From the NCBI RefSeq assembly GCF_021088345.1, contig NZ_CP088156.1, forward strand, positions 806,001 through 870,000: 64,000 nucleotides of DNA, read 5' to 3'. This DNA is from Bradyrhizobium ontarionense. Its GTDB lineage: Bacteria; Pseudomonadota; Alphaproteobacteria; Rhizobiales; Xanthobacteraceae. The position numbers were made by a program, and so were the translations under genes. The notes under the pieces are model-generated. The model searched no databases, was not told the DNA's origin, and saw only the letters and a list, made by a program, of their open reading frames with translations. This document shows, in pieces, positions 36,889 to 45,615 of this stretch (the stretch's first letter is position 1; every line of letters begins with the position of its first letter).

Positions 36889-38049
36889 TCAGGTCGAGCG
36901 GGCTTCACGCTCCGAGCGCGCTTCCGGCGCCGCGGTGTGGCGCTCCCTGGCGTAGCGGACGAGCGCCAGGAAGCGATAGAGGCCGTGCACGAACTTGCCG
37001 TAGGGCAGCGTGACGAACAGCGCGAACACCGCCCCGAGATGCAGCGCCAGCAGAACGCCCATGGCGCTCGTCTCGCGCAGAACGAGCAGGGTAAGGCCGG
37101 TCGCGCCGGTCAGCACGAGCATGGCGAGGAACGCGATGTCCATGCCGCGGCTGTCATGGTCCATCATCATGGGCTCACGCTTGCGCTTCGCGGCGTAGAG
37201 TCCGAGCGGACCGATCACGATTCCAAGCCCACCGAGCGTCCCGAGCACGACTGGAAGGTCCCAGAGCGGGTAGGGCGCCTCGCGATGCAGCAGGTAGTGA
37301 TAGAGCGTCGCGATGCTCGTCGACGCGAAGCAGAGCATGAAGCCCCAGAACGTCAGGTGGTGATAGAAGCGCCTGTTGTCTTTGGTCCGCTCGTCCTCAT
37401 TGTAGCAGCCGACGCCGCCGCCATCGAGATAGCGCAGGCTGGCGGCATCGCGAACCGCGCGCAGCAACGGGCGCGGCGCGGCCAGGGCCGAGCGCGTTTC
37501 GCCGATGTCATTCCAGAAGGCGCGCGCGCCCTTGATGAAGGCGACGACGGCCCACAGGAAGGCCGCACCGAACAGCAGCGCCATCGCGTTGTGCGGCATC
37601 AGCGCGTAGAACGATCCGGGGCCGGGCCGGCTCGCAAACAGGGCTCTGGGATCGTTGAAGGCCACGAAGCCGAGAATGAACGCGGCGATGCTGAGGACGG
37701 CGATCAGGGACACCGCGAGGCCGTTGCGCCTGAACAGTGGCGCCAGCGCGCGCGGCCAAGCGTAGTCGGCATAGCTTTCGTGCCGCACTCTGGCCAGGAC
37801 GGATGGGACACGGACGTCGAATTCGTGCGGTGGCGAGAACTGGCAGTCGACATAGCAGGCGCCGCAGGCATGGCAGAGATTGGCGAAATAATTGAGGTCG
37901 CCGCTGGTGAAGGCGCGGCGCATCTCCATCGCTGGAAAGACGGCGCAAAGGCCCTCGCAATAGCGGCAGGAATTGCAGATCGTCATCAGGCGATCCGCCT
38001 CGTTCAACGCCTCACTGCGCTGCATGTCTTGCTGCTCCGCGGCCTGCAA
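36889..38049 (-). CDS. tcuB: tricarballylate utilization 4Fe-4S protein TcuB
   Basis: This 386-residue membrane protein has an N-terminal ferredoxin-like part with two cysteine clusters (ICNSCRYCEGLCAVFP at about 24-39 and LCHACGACYVDCQFSPPHEF at about 59-78). Five or six transmembrane helices follow, with histidines in FYHHLTFWGFMLCF and TLYHYLLHRE fit for haem. In Salmonella TcuB re-oxidises the flavin of TcuA and sends electrons to the quinone pool (known). Its start lies inside the end of tcuA (38-base overlap), so the pair is translationally coupled. No tcuC transporter gene is adjacent. Confidence 0.93.
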   Translation of the reverse strand: MQAAEQQDMQRSEALNEADRLMTICNSCRYCEGLCAVFPAMEMRRAFTSGDLNYFANLCHACGACYVDCQFSPPHEFDVRVPSVLARVRHESYADYAWPRALAPLFRRNGLAVSLIAVLSIAAFILGFVAFNDPRALFASRPGPGSFYALMPHNAMALLFGAAFLWAVVAFIKGARAFWNDIGETRSALAAPRPLLRAVRDAASLRYLDGGGVGCYNEDERTKDNRRFYHHLTFWGFMLCFASTSIATLYHYLLHREAPYPLWDLPVVLGTLGGLGIVIGPLGLYAAKRKREPMMMDHDSRGMDIAFLAMLVLTGATGLTLLVLRETSAMGVLLALHLGAVFALFVTLPYGKFVHGLYRFLALVRYARERHTAAPEARSEREARST

Positions 38050-39427
38050 TGCGTCCGAACACGCTGCCGATCGTCATGCCGATCCCCGCGGCGTAGCCGC
38101 GGCCGAGCACGTTGCCGGCCATGATCTCGCCGGCGGCGTACATGTTGGCAGCCGGTCCACCCGCCTTCATCATCATTCTGGCCTCGTGATCGACCCGCAC
38201 CCCGAGATAGGTGAAGGTGATGCCGGGACGCACCGGATAGGCGTAGTAGGGGCCGGTGTCGATGCGCCGTGCCCAATGCGTCTTCGGCGGCGTCAGGTTC
38301 TCGGTGTGACAATCGTCGAGCGTGTCGGGATCGAAGGATCCCTCGTGCACGGCGGCGTTGAATTGTGCCACGGTCTCCGTCAATTTCTCCGGATCGAGAT
38401 CGAACTTGGCTGCGAGCTCGCCGATGCTCGCGGCCTCGATCGCCGGGTAGAGCGACGGCATGAACAGGTTGGCCGACTTGGCGTCGAAGATGATGTAGGC
38501 GATCTGGTCCGGCTGGGTGGCAACGAGCCGTCCCCAGATCGCATAGCGCTTGGGCCAGACGTCTTCGCCTTCGTCGTAGAATCTCTCGGCATTCCTGTTC
38601 ACGACGATACCGAACACGACGCAATCGAGCCGCGTGATGATGCCGCCGTCATATTTCGGCGCCCGCGCATCGATCGCCACCGCGTGGCACTGGGTGGGAT
38701 CGCCGACGCTGTCGACATCGGCGCCAAGCAGCATGTCCAGCACGGTGCCGCGGTTGTTCGGCGTGCCGCGGATCAGGAAATTGCGGGCGATCTCGCCCCA
38801 GCCCTCGACCAGCTTCTCGATGTTGGATTCGAAGCCGCCGGAAGCGGCCACCAGCGCCTTGCCGCGGATGCGCATCCTGCCTTCCTTGCGCTGGACGGTG
38901 GCCGCGTGAAAACGATCGCCGTCGATGTCGAGCGCCACCACCTCGGCTTCGTAAAGCACGTCGACGCCGAGCCGCTCGGCCGTCAGATACAGCGCGTTGA
39001 GCATCGCCCGGCCGCCGCCGAGGAAAAAGGAGTTGGTGCGCCCCAGACTCAGCGTGCCGCCGAGCGAGGGCTGGAAGCGCACGCCCTGATCGAAGATCCA
39101 GTCGAGCATGTCCTTCGATTCGCGGATCATCATGCGCGCCAGCTGCTCGTTGGTCTGGCCATCGGTGACGCGCACGAGATCGTCCCAGAACTCGTCCTCC
39201 GAATAGGGACCGCTCAAGGTGGCCGTCGCCGCGTCATGGGCGCAGCGCATGTTGCGCGTGTGCCTCGTATTGCCGCCGCGATAGAACTTCGAGGCGGCCT
39301 CCAGGACGATCACCGAGGCGCCGGCGCGGCGCGCCGCAATCGCGGCGCAGAGGGCCGCATTGCCGCCGCCGACGACCACGACGTCGTAAGCTGCGGGATG
39401 CTCGGCAATGTCGCTCTGGCCATTCAT
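38012..39427 (-). CDS. tcuA: FAD-dependent tricarballylate dehydrogenase TcuA
   Basis: This 471-residue flavoprotein of the fumarate-reductase/succinate-dehydrogenase type has the FAD motif DVVVVGGGNAALCAAIAARR near the N-terminus, YRGGNTRHTRNMR, and a C-terminal PAANMYAAGEIMAGNVLGRG closing the FAD site. In the known pathway it oxidises tricarballylate to cis-aconitate. The ATG at 39427 gives the normal N-terminus, and the frame is open further upstream without homology. It is divergent from a GntR regulator, and an operator-like palindrome lies between them. Confidence 0.93.
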   Translation of the reverse strand: MNGQSDIAEHPAAYDVVVVGGGNAALCAAIAARRAGASVIVLEAASKFYRGGNTRHTRNMRCAHDAATATLSGPYSEDEFWDDLVRVTDGQTNEQLARMMIRESKDMLDWIFDQGVRFQPSLGGTLSLGRTNSFFLGGGRAMLNALYLTAERLGVDVLYEAEVVALDIDGDRFHAATVQRKEGRMRIRGKALVAASGGFESNIEKLVEGWGEIARNFLIRGTPNNRGTVLDMLLGADVDSVGDPTQCHAVAIDARAPKYDGGIITRLDCVVFGIVVNRNAERFYDEGEDVWPKRYAIWGRLVATQPDQIAYIIFDAKSANLFMPSLYPAIEAASIGELAAKFDLDPEKLTETVAQFNAAVHEGSFDPDTLDDCHTENLTPPKTHWARRIDTGPYYAYPVRPGITFTYLGVRVDHEARMMMKAGGPAANMYAAGEIMAGNVLGRGYAAGIGMTIGSVFGRIAGRGAARHAAQ

Positions 39428-39556
39428 CGCACCGCTTCCCTGTTGCAAGCCGGCAGGCCCGGACTGGCGCCATACCCGCCCGGCGCCAGGACCATCCGGG
39501 CAGTGGCGAAGGCGGACGGGCGCGATGCGTGGGCACACTCTGACTGAAACATGAAA

Positions 39557-39578
39557 ATCGTATACTATTGTATACAAA
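39557..39578. promoter_or_regulatory. probable GntR operator in the tcuA-regulator gap
   Basis: AATCGTATACTATTGTATAC holds two GTATAC hexamers (39560-39565 and 39570-39575) ten bases apart. FCD-type GntR regulators typically bind short palindromes of the TNGTATACNA kind (known). The site lies 130 bases from the tcuA start and about 55 from the regulator start, placed to control both directions. Confidence 0.6.
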
Positions 39579-39630
39579 AATATGCAAGTGGTCCTGTTGT
39601 TCTGAGGAGGGTTGTGAGACATTGAACGCG

Positions 39631-40302
39631 ATGGCCTCCGAAGCGCCCACGCTCACGATCGATCGCGACAACGTCTCTCTCGGCGAGGCGGTATTCCGCG
39701 CGCTGTGTCGGGCTCTGGAGAACGGCGTCTATCGCTCCGGAGACCGGCTGCGGGAGGACGAGGTCGCGCAGAAGCTCGATGTCAGCCGCACGCCGGTCCG
39801 CGAAGCGTTCGGCAAGCTCACGGCCAAAGGCTGGGTGCAGCCGGCCGGTGGCCGCGGCCTCGTCGTGCGCAGCCTCGATCAAAGCGAGATTCTCGAGCTT
39901 TACGCGATGCGGGAGATTCTCGAGGGCGCCGCGGCGCGGCTTGCGGCCCAATATGCGGCTCCGGCCGAGATCGCGGCGCTCCGCGACATCCATGAGAGCT
40001 TTGCGGCCGGTGTGGCCGGCGCGGCCGAGCTCGCGCGGCTGAACCGGCTGCTGCACGGGGCGATCCAGCGCGCCGCCCGCAATCGCTACCTGGATGCCGC
40101 GCTCGAGGACATGCACGTCGCGATTGCGTTGTTGGGAACAACGACCTTCGCGGCCGAAGGGCGTCCCGCGACGGCAGCCGCCGAGCATGGCGAACTGATC
40201 GACGCGATCGCGGCCCGCGATCCTGATCGGGCCGAGACGATTGCGCGGAGCCATATCCGCGAGGCGCTGCGGACCCGGCTCGGCATGAAGTTGAAGGGAT
40301 AG
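39631..40302 (+). CDS. GntR-family (FCD) transcriptional regulator of tcu genes
   Basis: This 223-residue regulator has an N-terminal winged helix (about 10-80: LREDEVAQKLDVSRTPVREA, FGKLTAKGWVQPAGGRGLVV) and an all-helical FCD ligand domain (90-220: LYAMREILEGAAARLAA, HEELI-type histidines in EHGELIDAIAARDPDRAETI and ARSHIREAL). FCD domains bind organic acids through a metal, which fits tricarballylate or citrate. It is divergent from tcuAB and probably represses it. The start is uncertain: ATG at 39631 is chosen, but a TTG nine bases upstream is nearer the GAGGAGG at 39604. Confidence 0.9.
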   Translation: MASEAPTLTIDRDNVSLGEAVFRALCRALENGVYRSGDRLREDEVAQKLDVSRTPVREAFGKLTAKGWVQPAGGRGLVVRSLDQSEILELYAMREILEGAAARLAAQYAAPAEIAALRDIHESFAAGVAGAAELARLNRLLHGAIQRAARNRYLDAALEDMHVAIALLGTTTFAAEGRPATAAAEHGELIDAIAARDPDRAETIARSHIREALRTRLGMKLKG

Positions 40303-40360
40303 GCAAGGCGCGGTCGCCGCGGGCTGGCCTTTCGTATTCGACCGGTACGAACCCAAAGCA

Positions 40361-40391
40361 AAAGGCCGGCTGACACAGCCGGCCTTTCTTT
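40361..40391. terminator. bidirectional Rho-independent terminator
   Basis: AAAGGCCGGCTG (40361-40372) and CAGCCGGCCTTT (40376-40387) form a perfect 12-base stem with a three-base loop, followed by CTTTTC. It lies between the convergent GntR and DsbA-like genes and serves both. Confidence 0.88.
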
Positions 40392-40427
40392 TCTGATCTC
40401 ACGATGCGCAGTGCTTGGCCGGTTGGT

Positions 40428-41189
40428 TCAGCAGGTCGCCTTGCCGCAGCGCGCCGTGCTGATCTTCTCCCGCAGGCCTTCGACGCCGACGGCGCCGATC
40501 ACGACCTGCTTGCCGATCACGTAGCTCGGCGTGCCGTTCATGCCCATGTCCTCGGCCAGCTTGAAGTTCTCTTCGATGGTCGCCTTGGCCTCGGGGCTCG
40601 CCATGTCCTTCTCGAGGCGGGCCATGTCGAGCCCGAGATCCTTGGCGACGGCGAGCGCATGGGCCTTGTCGGCCTGGCCGCGACCGCCCAGCAGCTTCTG
40701 ATGGAAGTCGAGATATTTCTGCGGCGCCTGCATGCGCACGGCGACCGCGACCTGGGCGGCCTCGACCGAGCCCTGGCTCAGCACCGGGAATTCCTTGAGC
40801 ACGACCTTCAGCTTCGGATCGCTCTTCATCAGATCCATCATGTCGGCCATGGCGCGCTTGCAGTAGCCGCAATTGTAATCGAAGAACTCGACGAAGGTGA
40901 CGTCGCCGTCCTTGTTGCCGAGCACGACGCCGCGCGGCGAGTTGAAGATGGTGTCGGCGTTCTTGGCGATGCTCGCCTCGTGCTTGGCGGTCTCGGCGGC
41001 GGTCTGGCGCTTCTGCAGCTCGGCCATGGCCTCCTCGAGCACCTCGGGGTGCGAGACGAGGTAGTTCCTGACAATGGCCTCGATATCGCTCCGCTGGCTG
41101 TCGGAGAAGCTCTCGGCCGCGGCGATCTGTGGTGCGCCACACAGCGAAAGCGCGAGCAGCGCCGGAAGGAACAGGCGGAATGACGGCAT
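40428..41189 (-). CDS. DsbA-family thiol:disulphide protein
   Basis: This 253-residue periplasmic thioredoxin-fold protein has a signal peptide (MPSFRLFLPALLALSLCGAP to AAAES), an N-terminal helical extension (SDIEAIVRNYLVSHPEVLEE), the redox motif CGYC in FFDYNCGYCKRAM, and the cis-proline loop GMNGTPSYVIG. It resembles the Com1/ScsC-like DsbA subgroup that oxidises or isomerises disulphides. The chosen ATG gives a clean signal peptide; a start at 41210 would add seven residues. In related genomes it neighbours the M48 protease gene, which also lies upstream on the same strand here. Confidence 0.93.
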   Translation of the reverse strand: MPSFRLFLPALLALSLCGAPQIAAAESFSDSQRSDIEAIVRNYLVSHPEVLEEAMAELQKRQTAAETAKHEASIAKNADTIFNSPRGVVLGNKDGDVTFVEFFDYNCGYCKRAMADMMDLMKSDPKLKVVLKEFPVLSQGSVEAAQVAVAVRMQAPQKYLDFHQKLLGGRGQADKAHALAVAKDLGLDMARLEKDMASPEAKATIEENFKLAEDMGMNGTPSYVIGKQVVIGAVGVEGLREKISTARCGKATC

Positions 41190-41287
41190 GAAGGAGGTCC
41201 TCTGGGTCAAAATGATCGGGTCCTTGTCGATGATCGTGAGGGGTATCTTGATGATCCGGCTGGGATGATAGCAGTAATCTCTTCGTT

Positions 41288-42685
41288 CTACTGGCTCGAG
41301 AGCGGCTTTGCTGCGACGATGTCGTCGGCTTTCACCCAGCCCGGAGATCCCACGGCGAAACGCGTTTTGGCCCGCGATGCAAGCTCGCGCGCGGTCTTGT
41401 TGTCGCCACGCAGAAAGGCCGCCTGGGCCGACGCCAGATCGGCCTCCGCGTAGTCGCCCTTGCGGCCATAGGCCATGGCGAGCTGGGAGTAGCCGAGCGG
41501 CGCCTCGGACTCGCGTGCAACGGCCGTCCGCAGGATCGGGATCGCCTCCTCAGTGTAGGCTTTGTTGTCGGCTGCGACCAAGGCCTGGCCAAGTAACATC
41601 TCGATGAGCGGAGCGTTATTGGATAGCTGGGCGGCCTTGCGCAGCGGCGCGATCGCCTCGGCCGGACGGCCGCCCTCCAGCAGAGCCTGGCCGCGCACCT
41701 CGTAGAAATAGGCGTTGTTGGGCTGCGCCTGGATCAGGAGGTCGATCTGGGCCAGCGCGCTGCGCAGGTCGCCATGGAGGTAGGTGGAGATCGCCCGGGC
41801 ATAGCGGGCCGGCAGGCTATTGTCCGACTGCGGATAGCGCCGGGCCACCGTGTCCGGCCGCTCCATGAAGGCCGAGATCTTGGCGCGGGCCATGTCGTGA
41901 CGCAGCTGCAGCGCGGCATCGTCCTTCTTGTCCCAATAGGGGCTCTGGCGGGCCAGGCCCTCCAGCGCCTCGACACGATCGGCCGGCATCGGATGCGACT
42001 GCAGATAGGGGTCGGCGCCGCGGGCCGCGAACAGGCTCTCATTGGTGAAGCGCTTGAAGGTCTCGTACATGCCCTTCGGCGACTGTCCGGTGGCCGTGAG
42101 GAATTTCACCCCGGCGCGGTCGGCGTTCTCCTCCTGCTGCCGCTGATAGGACAGCAGCGAGCGGCGGATGACCTCGCCGGGCCCAGACAGCGCGGCCGCG
42201 CCGGCATTGGCCAGGCCGCCGTTTCCGCCGCCGCGTGCGCCCACCGCGAGCGCGCCGGCGCCAAGAATGGTGGCGATGATCATCTGGGTCTGTGCGGTGG
42301 CGAGCTGCTGGCGCAGCTTGGCGAGGTGGCCGCCGGCGAGATGGCCGGTCTCGTGCGCAAGAACGCCGATCAGCTGGTTCGGGTTCTCCGACTGCATGAT
42401 GGCGCCGTAATTGACGAAGATGCGGCGGCCGTCGGCGACGAACGCGTTGAACGATGCGTCGTTGATGATGACCATCTGGATGTTCTGCTTCTCGAGGCCG
42501 GCGGCGCGCAGGATCGGCCTCGTGTACTCACGCAGCAGCACCTCCACCTCGGTGTCACGCAGGGTCGGCGGTCCCTTGCCCTGCTGCGCCGAAACGGGCA
42601 CGGCCGGAGCCAGAGCAACGGCAGCCGCGACGATCGCGGCAAGTCCGCCGGACAATTTCTTGCGAAGCACGATACGGAGCAACAT
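41288..42685 (-). CDS. M48 family metalloprotease with TPR repeats (BepA-like)
   Basis: This 465-residue exported zinc protease has a signal peptide (MLLRIVLRKKLSGGLAAIVA to VSAQ), a DUF-like N-part (RDTEVEVLLREYTRPILRAA), and the zinc motif LAHETGHLAGGHL. The third ligand lies in EENADRAG. Four or so TPR-like helical repeats (about 300-445) form the C-terminal half. BepA-type enzymes degrade or assist misassembled outer-membrane proteins in the periplasm (known in E. coli). The start at 42685 follows from the signal peptide, and the longer open frame upstream has no homology. It is divergent from an aminotransferase. Confidence 0.93.
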   Translation of the reverse strand: MLLRIVLRKKLSGGLAAIVAAAVALAPAVPVSAQQGKGPPTLRDTEVEVLLREYTRPILRAAGLEKQNIQMVIINDASFNAFVADGRRIFVNYGAIMQSENPNQLIGVLAHETGHLAGGHLAKLRQQLATAQTQMIIATILGAGALAVGARGGGNGGLANAGAAALSGPGEVIRRSLLSYQRQQEENADRAGVKFLTATGQSPKGMYETFKRFTNESLFAARGADPYLQSHPMPADRVEALEGLARQSPYWDKKDDAALQLRHDMARAKISAFMERPDTVARRYPQSDNSLPARYARAISTYLHGDLRSALAQIDLLIQAQPNNAYFYEVRGQALLEGGRPAEAIAPLRKAAQLSNNAPLIEMLLGQALVAADNKAYTEEAIPILRTAVARESEAPLGYSQLAMAYGRKGDYAEADLASAQAAFLRGDNKTARELASRAKTRFAVGSPGWVKADDIVAAKPLSSQ

Positions 42686-42840
42686 CAGACGATCTTTGCA
42701 ATTGGCGCGAGGCTCGATACGGGCTATTGCCCACCAAACTGCGGAATGCGGCTCATCTGCGGCGAAATGGTACCCATTGCGGCACACGCCGACCGGTTCA
42801 GAGAGCGGGTCCGGACAGCCTGGGTCAATAGCAGATATTG

Positions 42841-44040
42841 ATGGTGGATGCGACAGTGATACCGACATTGGAACAGCGGATCGCCAGCCTGACCGCGCCG
42901 TCCGCGCGCAGCAATGTTCCACCGTTCATGGTGATGGACGTGATGGCCGCGGCCGAGCGGATCGAGGCCAATGGCGGCCACGTGATTCACATGGAAGTCG
43001 GGCAGCCCGCCGCTCCGGCGCCGCGCAGCGCGCTGGTGGCGGCGCATGCCGCGCTCGATCAGGCCCGCATCGACTATACCTCGGCGCTCGGGGTGGCGTC
43101 GCTCCGGCAACGCATCGCGCGCCACTACCGCGAGACCCACGCTTGCGAGATCGATCCGGCACGAATCATTGTCACGACGGGGTCGTCGGCCGGGTTCATC
43201 CTAGCGTTCCTGGCGATGTTCGAGCCGGGCGATCGCGTGGCCGTGACCGTGCCGGGCTATCCGCCTTACCGCCACATCCTGACGGCGCTGGGCTGCGAGC
43301 CGGTCCTGATCGAGACCACCGCCGAGAACCGCCATGCCCTGACCGGCGAGGCGCTGCTCGCGGCTCATCGCAAGACGCCACTGAAGGGCGTGCTGGTGGC
43401 GAGTCCCGCCAATCCAACGGGGACCATGATGTCGCGCGAGGCACTCGGCGGGGTGATCGCTGCGGCGCGCGATGCCGGCATCCGCTTCATCTCCGACGAG
43501 ATCTATCACGGCCTCGACTACGCCTTTCCCGCCGTGACGGCGGCGGAGCTGTCGTCCGACGCCCTGATCATCAACTCGTTCTCGAAGTACTTCTGCATGA
43601 CCGGCTGGAGGGTCGGCTGGATGGTGGTGCCGGATGCGCTGGTCCGTCCGATCGAGAGGTTGCAGCAGAATCTGGCGATCTCGGTCCCGACACTGTCGCA
43701 GATCGCGGCCGAGGCGGCGTTCGATGGCCGTACCGAGATGGAGGCCATCCGGCACGGCTACCAGGAGAACCGCCGTATCCTGATCGAAGGGTTTCCGAAG
43801 GCTGGCCTGACCCGGTTTCTCCCTGCCGACGGCGCGTTCTACCTCTATGCCGATGTCTCCGACTTCACGTCGGACAGCTTCGACTTCGCCAAGCGTATGC
43901 TGCAGGAGACCCATGTCGCGGCGACGCCCGGTGTCGATTTCGACCCGATCCACGGCCGCAGCTTCGTCCGCTTTTCCTATGCACGTTCGGGGGACGACAT
44001 GCGCGAGGCTGTGGCCCGGATTGCGCGCTGGCTCGGCTAG
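42841..44040 (+). CDS. pyridoxal-phosphate class I/II aminotransferase
   Basis: This 399-residue fold-type I enzyme has HMEVGQPAAPAPRSALVAA, YTSALGVASLRQRIARHY, VTTGSSAGFILAFLAMF, SPANPTGTMMS, SDEIYHGLDY and the PLP lysine in SFSKYFCMTGWRVGWMV. It is close to aspartate or branched-chain aminotransferases, and the substrate cannot be fixed from sequence. The ATG at 42841 is preceded by an in-frame TTG. It stands alone between the M48 protease and dctA. Confidence 0.93.
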   Translation: MVDATVIPTLEQRIASLTAPSARSNVPPFMVMDVMAAAERIEANGGHVIHMEVGQPAAPAPRSALVAAHAALDQARIDYTSALGVASLRQRIARHYRETHACEIDPARIIVTTGSSAGFILAFLAMFEPGDRVAVTVPGYPPYRHILTALGCEPVLIETTAENRHALTGEALLAAHRKTPLKGVLVASPANPTGTMMSREALGGVIAAARDAGIRFISDEIYHGLDYAFPAVTAAELSSDALIINSFSKYFCMTGWRVGWMVVPDALVRPIERLQQNLAISVPTLSQIAAEAAFDGRTEMEAIRHGYQENRRILIEGFPKAGLTRFLPADGAFYLYADVSDFTSDSFDFAKRMLQETHVAATPGVDFDPIHGRSFVRFSYARSGDDMREAVARIARWLG

Positions 44041-44175
44041 GGCAGGGGCTGCGCTGCGAGAGCCGTGCGTCCACCATTCGTCGCCATTGACTTGGCCGGG
44101 ACAATTTGCGTGAGGTGGCGCCTCGCGAGGGCTGGGACATGAGGCCCGACGCAGCAGGTGGATGAGGAAAGTCCG

Positions 44176-45513
44176 ATGGTGGCAGCAAGTGAAGCCGGGA
44201 CGCAGGGCGCCCGGTCGCAAACGGCGAAGAAGCCCTGGTACGGGATACTCTATGTCCAGGTCCTGATCGCGATCCTGATCGGCATCGTGGTCGGCTGGCT
44301 GTCCCCGAACCTCGCCACCAACGAATGGATCAAGGCGCTCGGGGACGGCTTCATCAAGCTGATCAAGATGGTGATTGCGCCGATCATCTTCTGCACCGTC
44401 GTGTCCGGCATTGCCCACATCCAGAATGCGAGCAAGGTCGGCCGCGTCGGCGTCAAGGCGCTGGTCTATTTTGAGATCGTCTCGACCTTCGCTTTGCTGC
44501 TCGGACTCATCGTCGGCAATCTGATCCCCATCGGCCATGGCCTTGTCGCCAAGCCGGACGCGGCTGCGGTTGCCAACTACGTCAAGCAGGCCGAGGCGCA
44601 GAAGTCGGTCGATTTCGTCCTCAACATCATTCCGGACAGCGTCGTCGGCGCGCTGGCGCGCGGCGACATCCTGCAGGTGCTGCTGTTCGCGATCCTATTC
44701 GGTTTTGCGCTGATGGCGCTGGGGGAGCGTGGCCACCGCCTGCGCGACGTGATCGACGACACAGCGCACGCGGTGTTCGGCGTCATCGCGATCGTCATGA
44801 AGGCGGCCCCGATCGGTGCGTTCGGCGCCATGGCCTATACGATCGGCAAGTTCGGTCCTGCGGCGCTCGGCAACCTGATCGGTCTGATCGTGCTGTTCTA
44901 CGTCACGGCCGGCCTGTTCGTCGTGATCGTGCTCGGACTGATCGCGCGTTTCGTCGGCTTCAGCATCTTCAAGTTCATCGCCTACATCAAGGACGAGCTG
45001 CTGATCGTGCTCGGCACGAGCTCGTCGGAGAGCGCGCTGCCGCAGCTGATGGAAAAGCTCGAGCGGCTCGGCTGCTCGAAGCCGGTGGTCGGCCTGGTCG
45101 TGCCGACCGGCTATTCGTTCAATCTCGACGGCACCAACATCTACATGACGCTGGCGACGCTGTTCATCGCGCAGGCTCTGGGCGTCGATCTGTCGCTCGG
45201 TCAGCAGGTCACCATTCTCATCGTCGCGATGCTGACCTCGAAAGGCGCCAGCGGCGTGACGGGCGCCGGCTTCATCACGCTGGCCGCGACATTGTCGGTG
45301 GTCAATCCCGCCCTCGTTCCCGGAATGGCGGTCGTGTTCTCGATCGACAAGTTCATGAGCGAGGTGCGCGCGCTCACCAACATCACCGGCAACGGCGTCG
45401 CCGCGGTGTTCGTCTCGTGGTGGGAAGGCGAGTTGGACCACGATCTGCTGCAGAGGCGGCTGAACCAGCAGATCGATCCCTCCGATCTGGAGACGGCGGT
45501 CACGACCGGCTGA
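44176..45513 (+). CDS. dctA: C4-dicarboxylate:cation symporter DctA
   Basis: This 445-residue inner-membrane carrier of the glutamate-transporter fold imports succinate, fumarate and malate with protons or sodium, and in symbiotic rhizobia it feeds bacteroids. Family motifs are [20 protein letters not shown], the first hairpin loop [40 protein letters not shown], and the second hairpin region [20 protein letters not shown]. Rhizobial dctA is usually controlled by DctBD and sigma-54. No dctBD is present in the window and I found no properly spaced -24/-12 site upstream. A strong terminator follows. Confidence 0.96.
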   Translation: MVAASEAGTQGARSQTAKKPWYGILYVQVLIAILIGIVVGWLSPNLATNEWIKALGDGFIKLIKMVIAPIIFCTVVSGIAHIQNASKVGRVGVKALVYFEIVSTFALLLGLIVGNLIPIGHGLVAKPDAAAVANYVKQAEAQKSVDFVLNIIPDSVVGALARGDILQVLLFAILFGFALMALGERGHRLRDVIDDTAHAVFGVIAIVMKAAPIGAFGAMAYTIGKFGPAALGNLIGLIVLFYVTAGLFVVIVLGLIARFVGFSIFKFIAYIKDELLIVLGTSSSESALPQLMEKLERLGCSKPVVGLVVPTGYSFNLDGTNIYMTLATLFIAQALGVDLSLGQQVTILIVAMLTSKGASGVTGAGFITLAATLSVVNPALVPGMAVVFSIDKFMSEVRALTNITGNGVAAVFVSWWEGELDHDLLQRRLNQQIDPSDLETAVTTG

Positions 45514-45552
45514 GTCCCGCACGGCAAGCGCTTCAGAGCGTATTGGAAATAG

Positions 45553-45585
45553 AAAACGCCCGGCCGTCTGGCCGGGCGTTTTGCG
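45553..45585. terminator. bidirectional Rho-independent terminator
   Basis: AAAACGCCCGGCC (45553-45565) and GGCCGGGCGTTTT (45570-45582) form a perfect stem with GTCT loop. It lies between the convergent dctA and rne genes. Confidence 0.9.
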
Positions 45586-45615
45586 TCGAGGATCGAATGG
45601 ACGGTGGCGGGCCGG

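Noticed and set aside
44041..44175. Sigma-54 promoter for dctA
   Set aside because: A TGGCCGGGACAATTTGC stretch has GG and GC elements but 14 bases apart instead of the required 12, so I do not report it.
44176..45513. dctA as the missing tricarballylate transporter of the tcu system
   Set aside because: It lies 5 kb away on the other strand with unrelated genes between, and it has all the features of an ordinary C4-dicarboxylate carrier.
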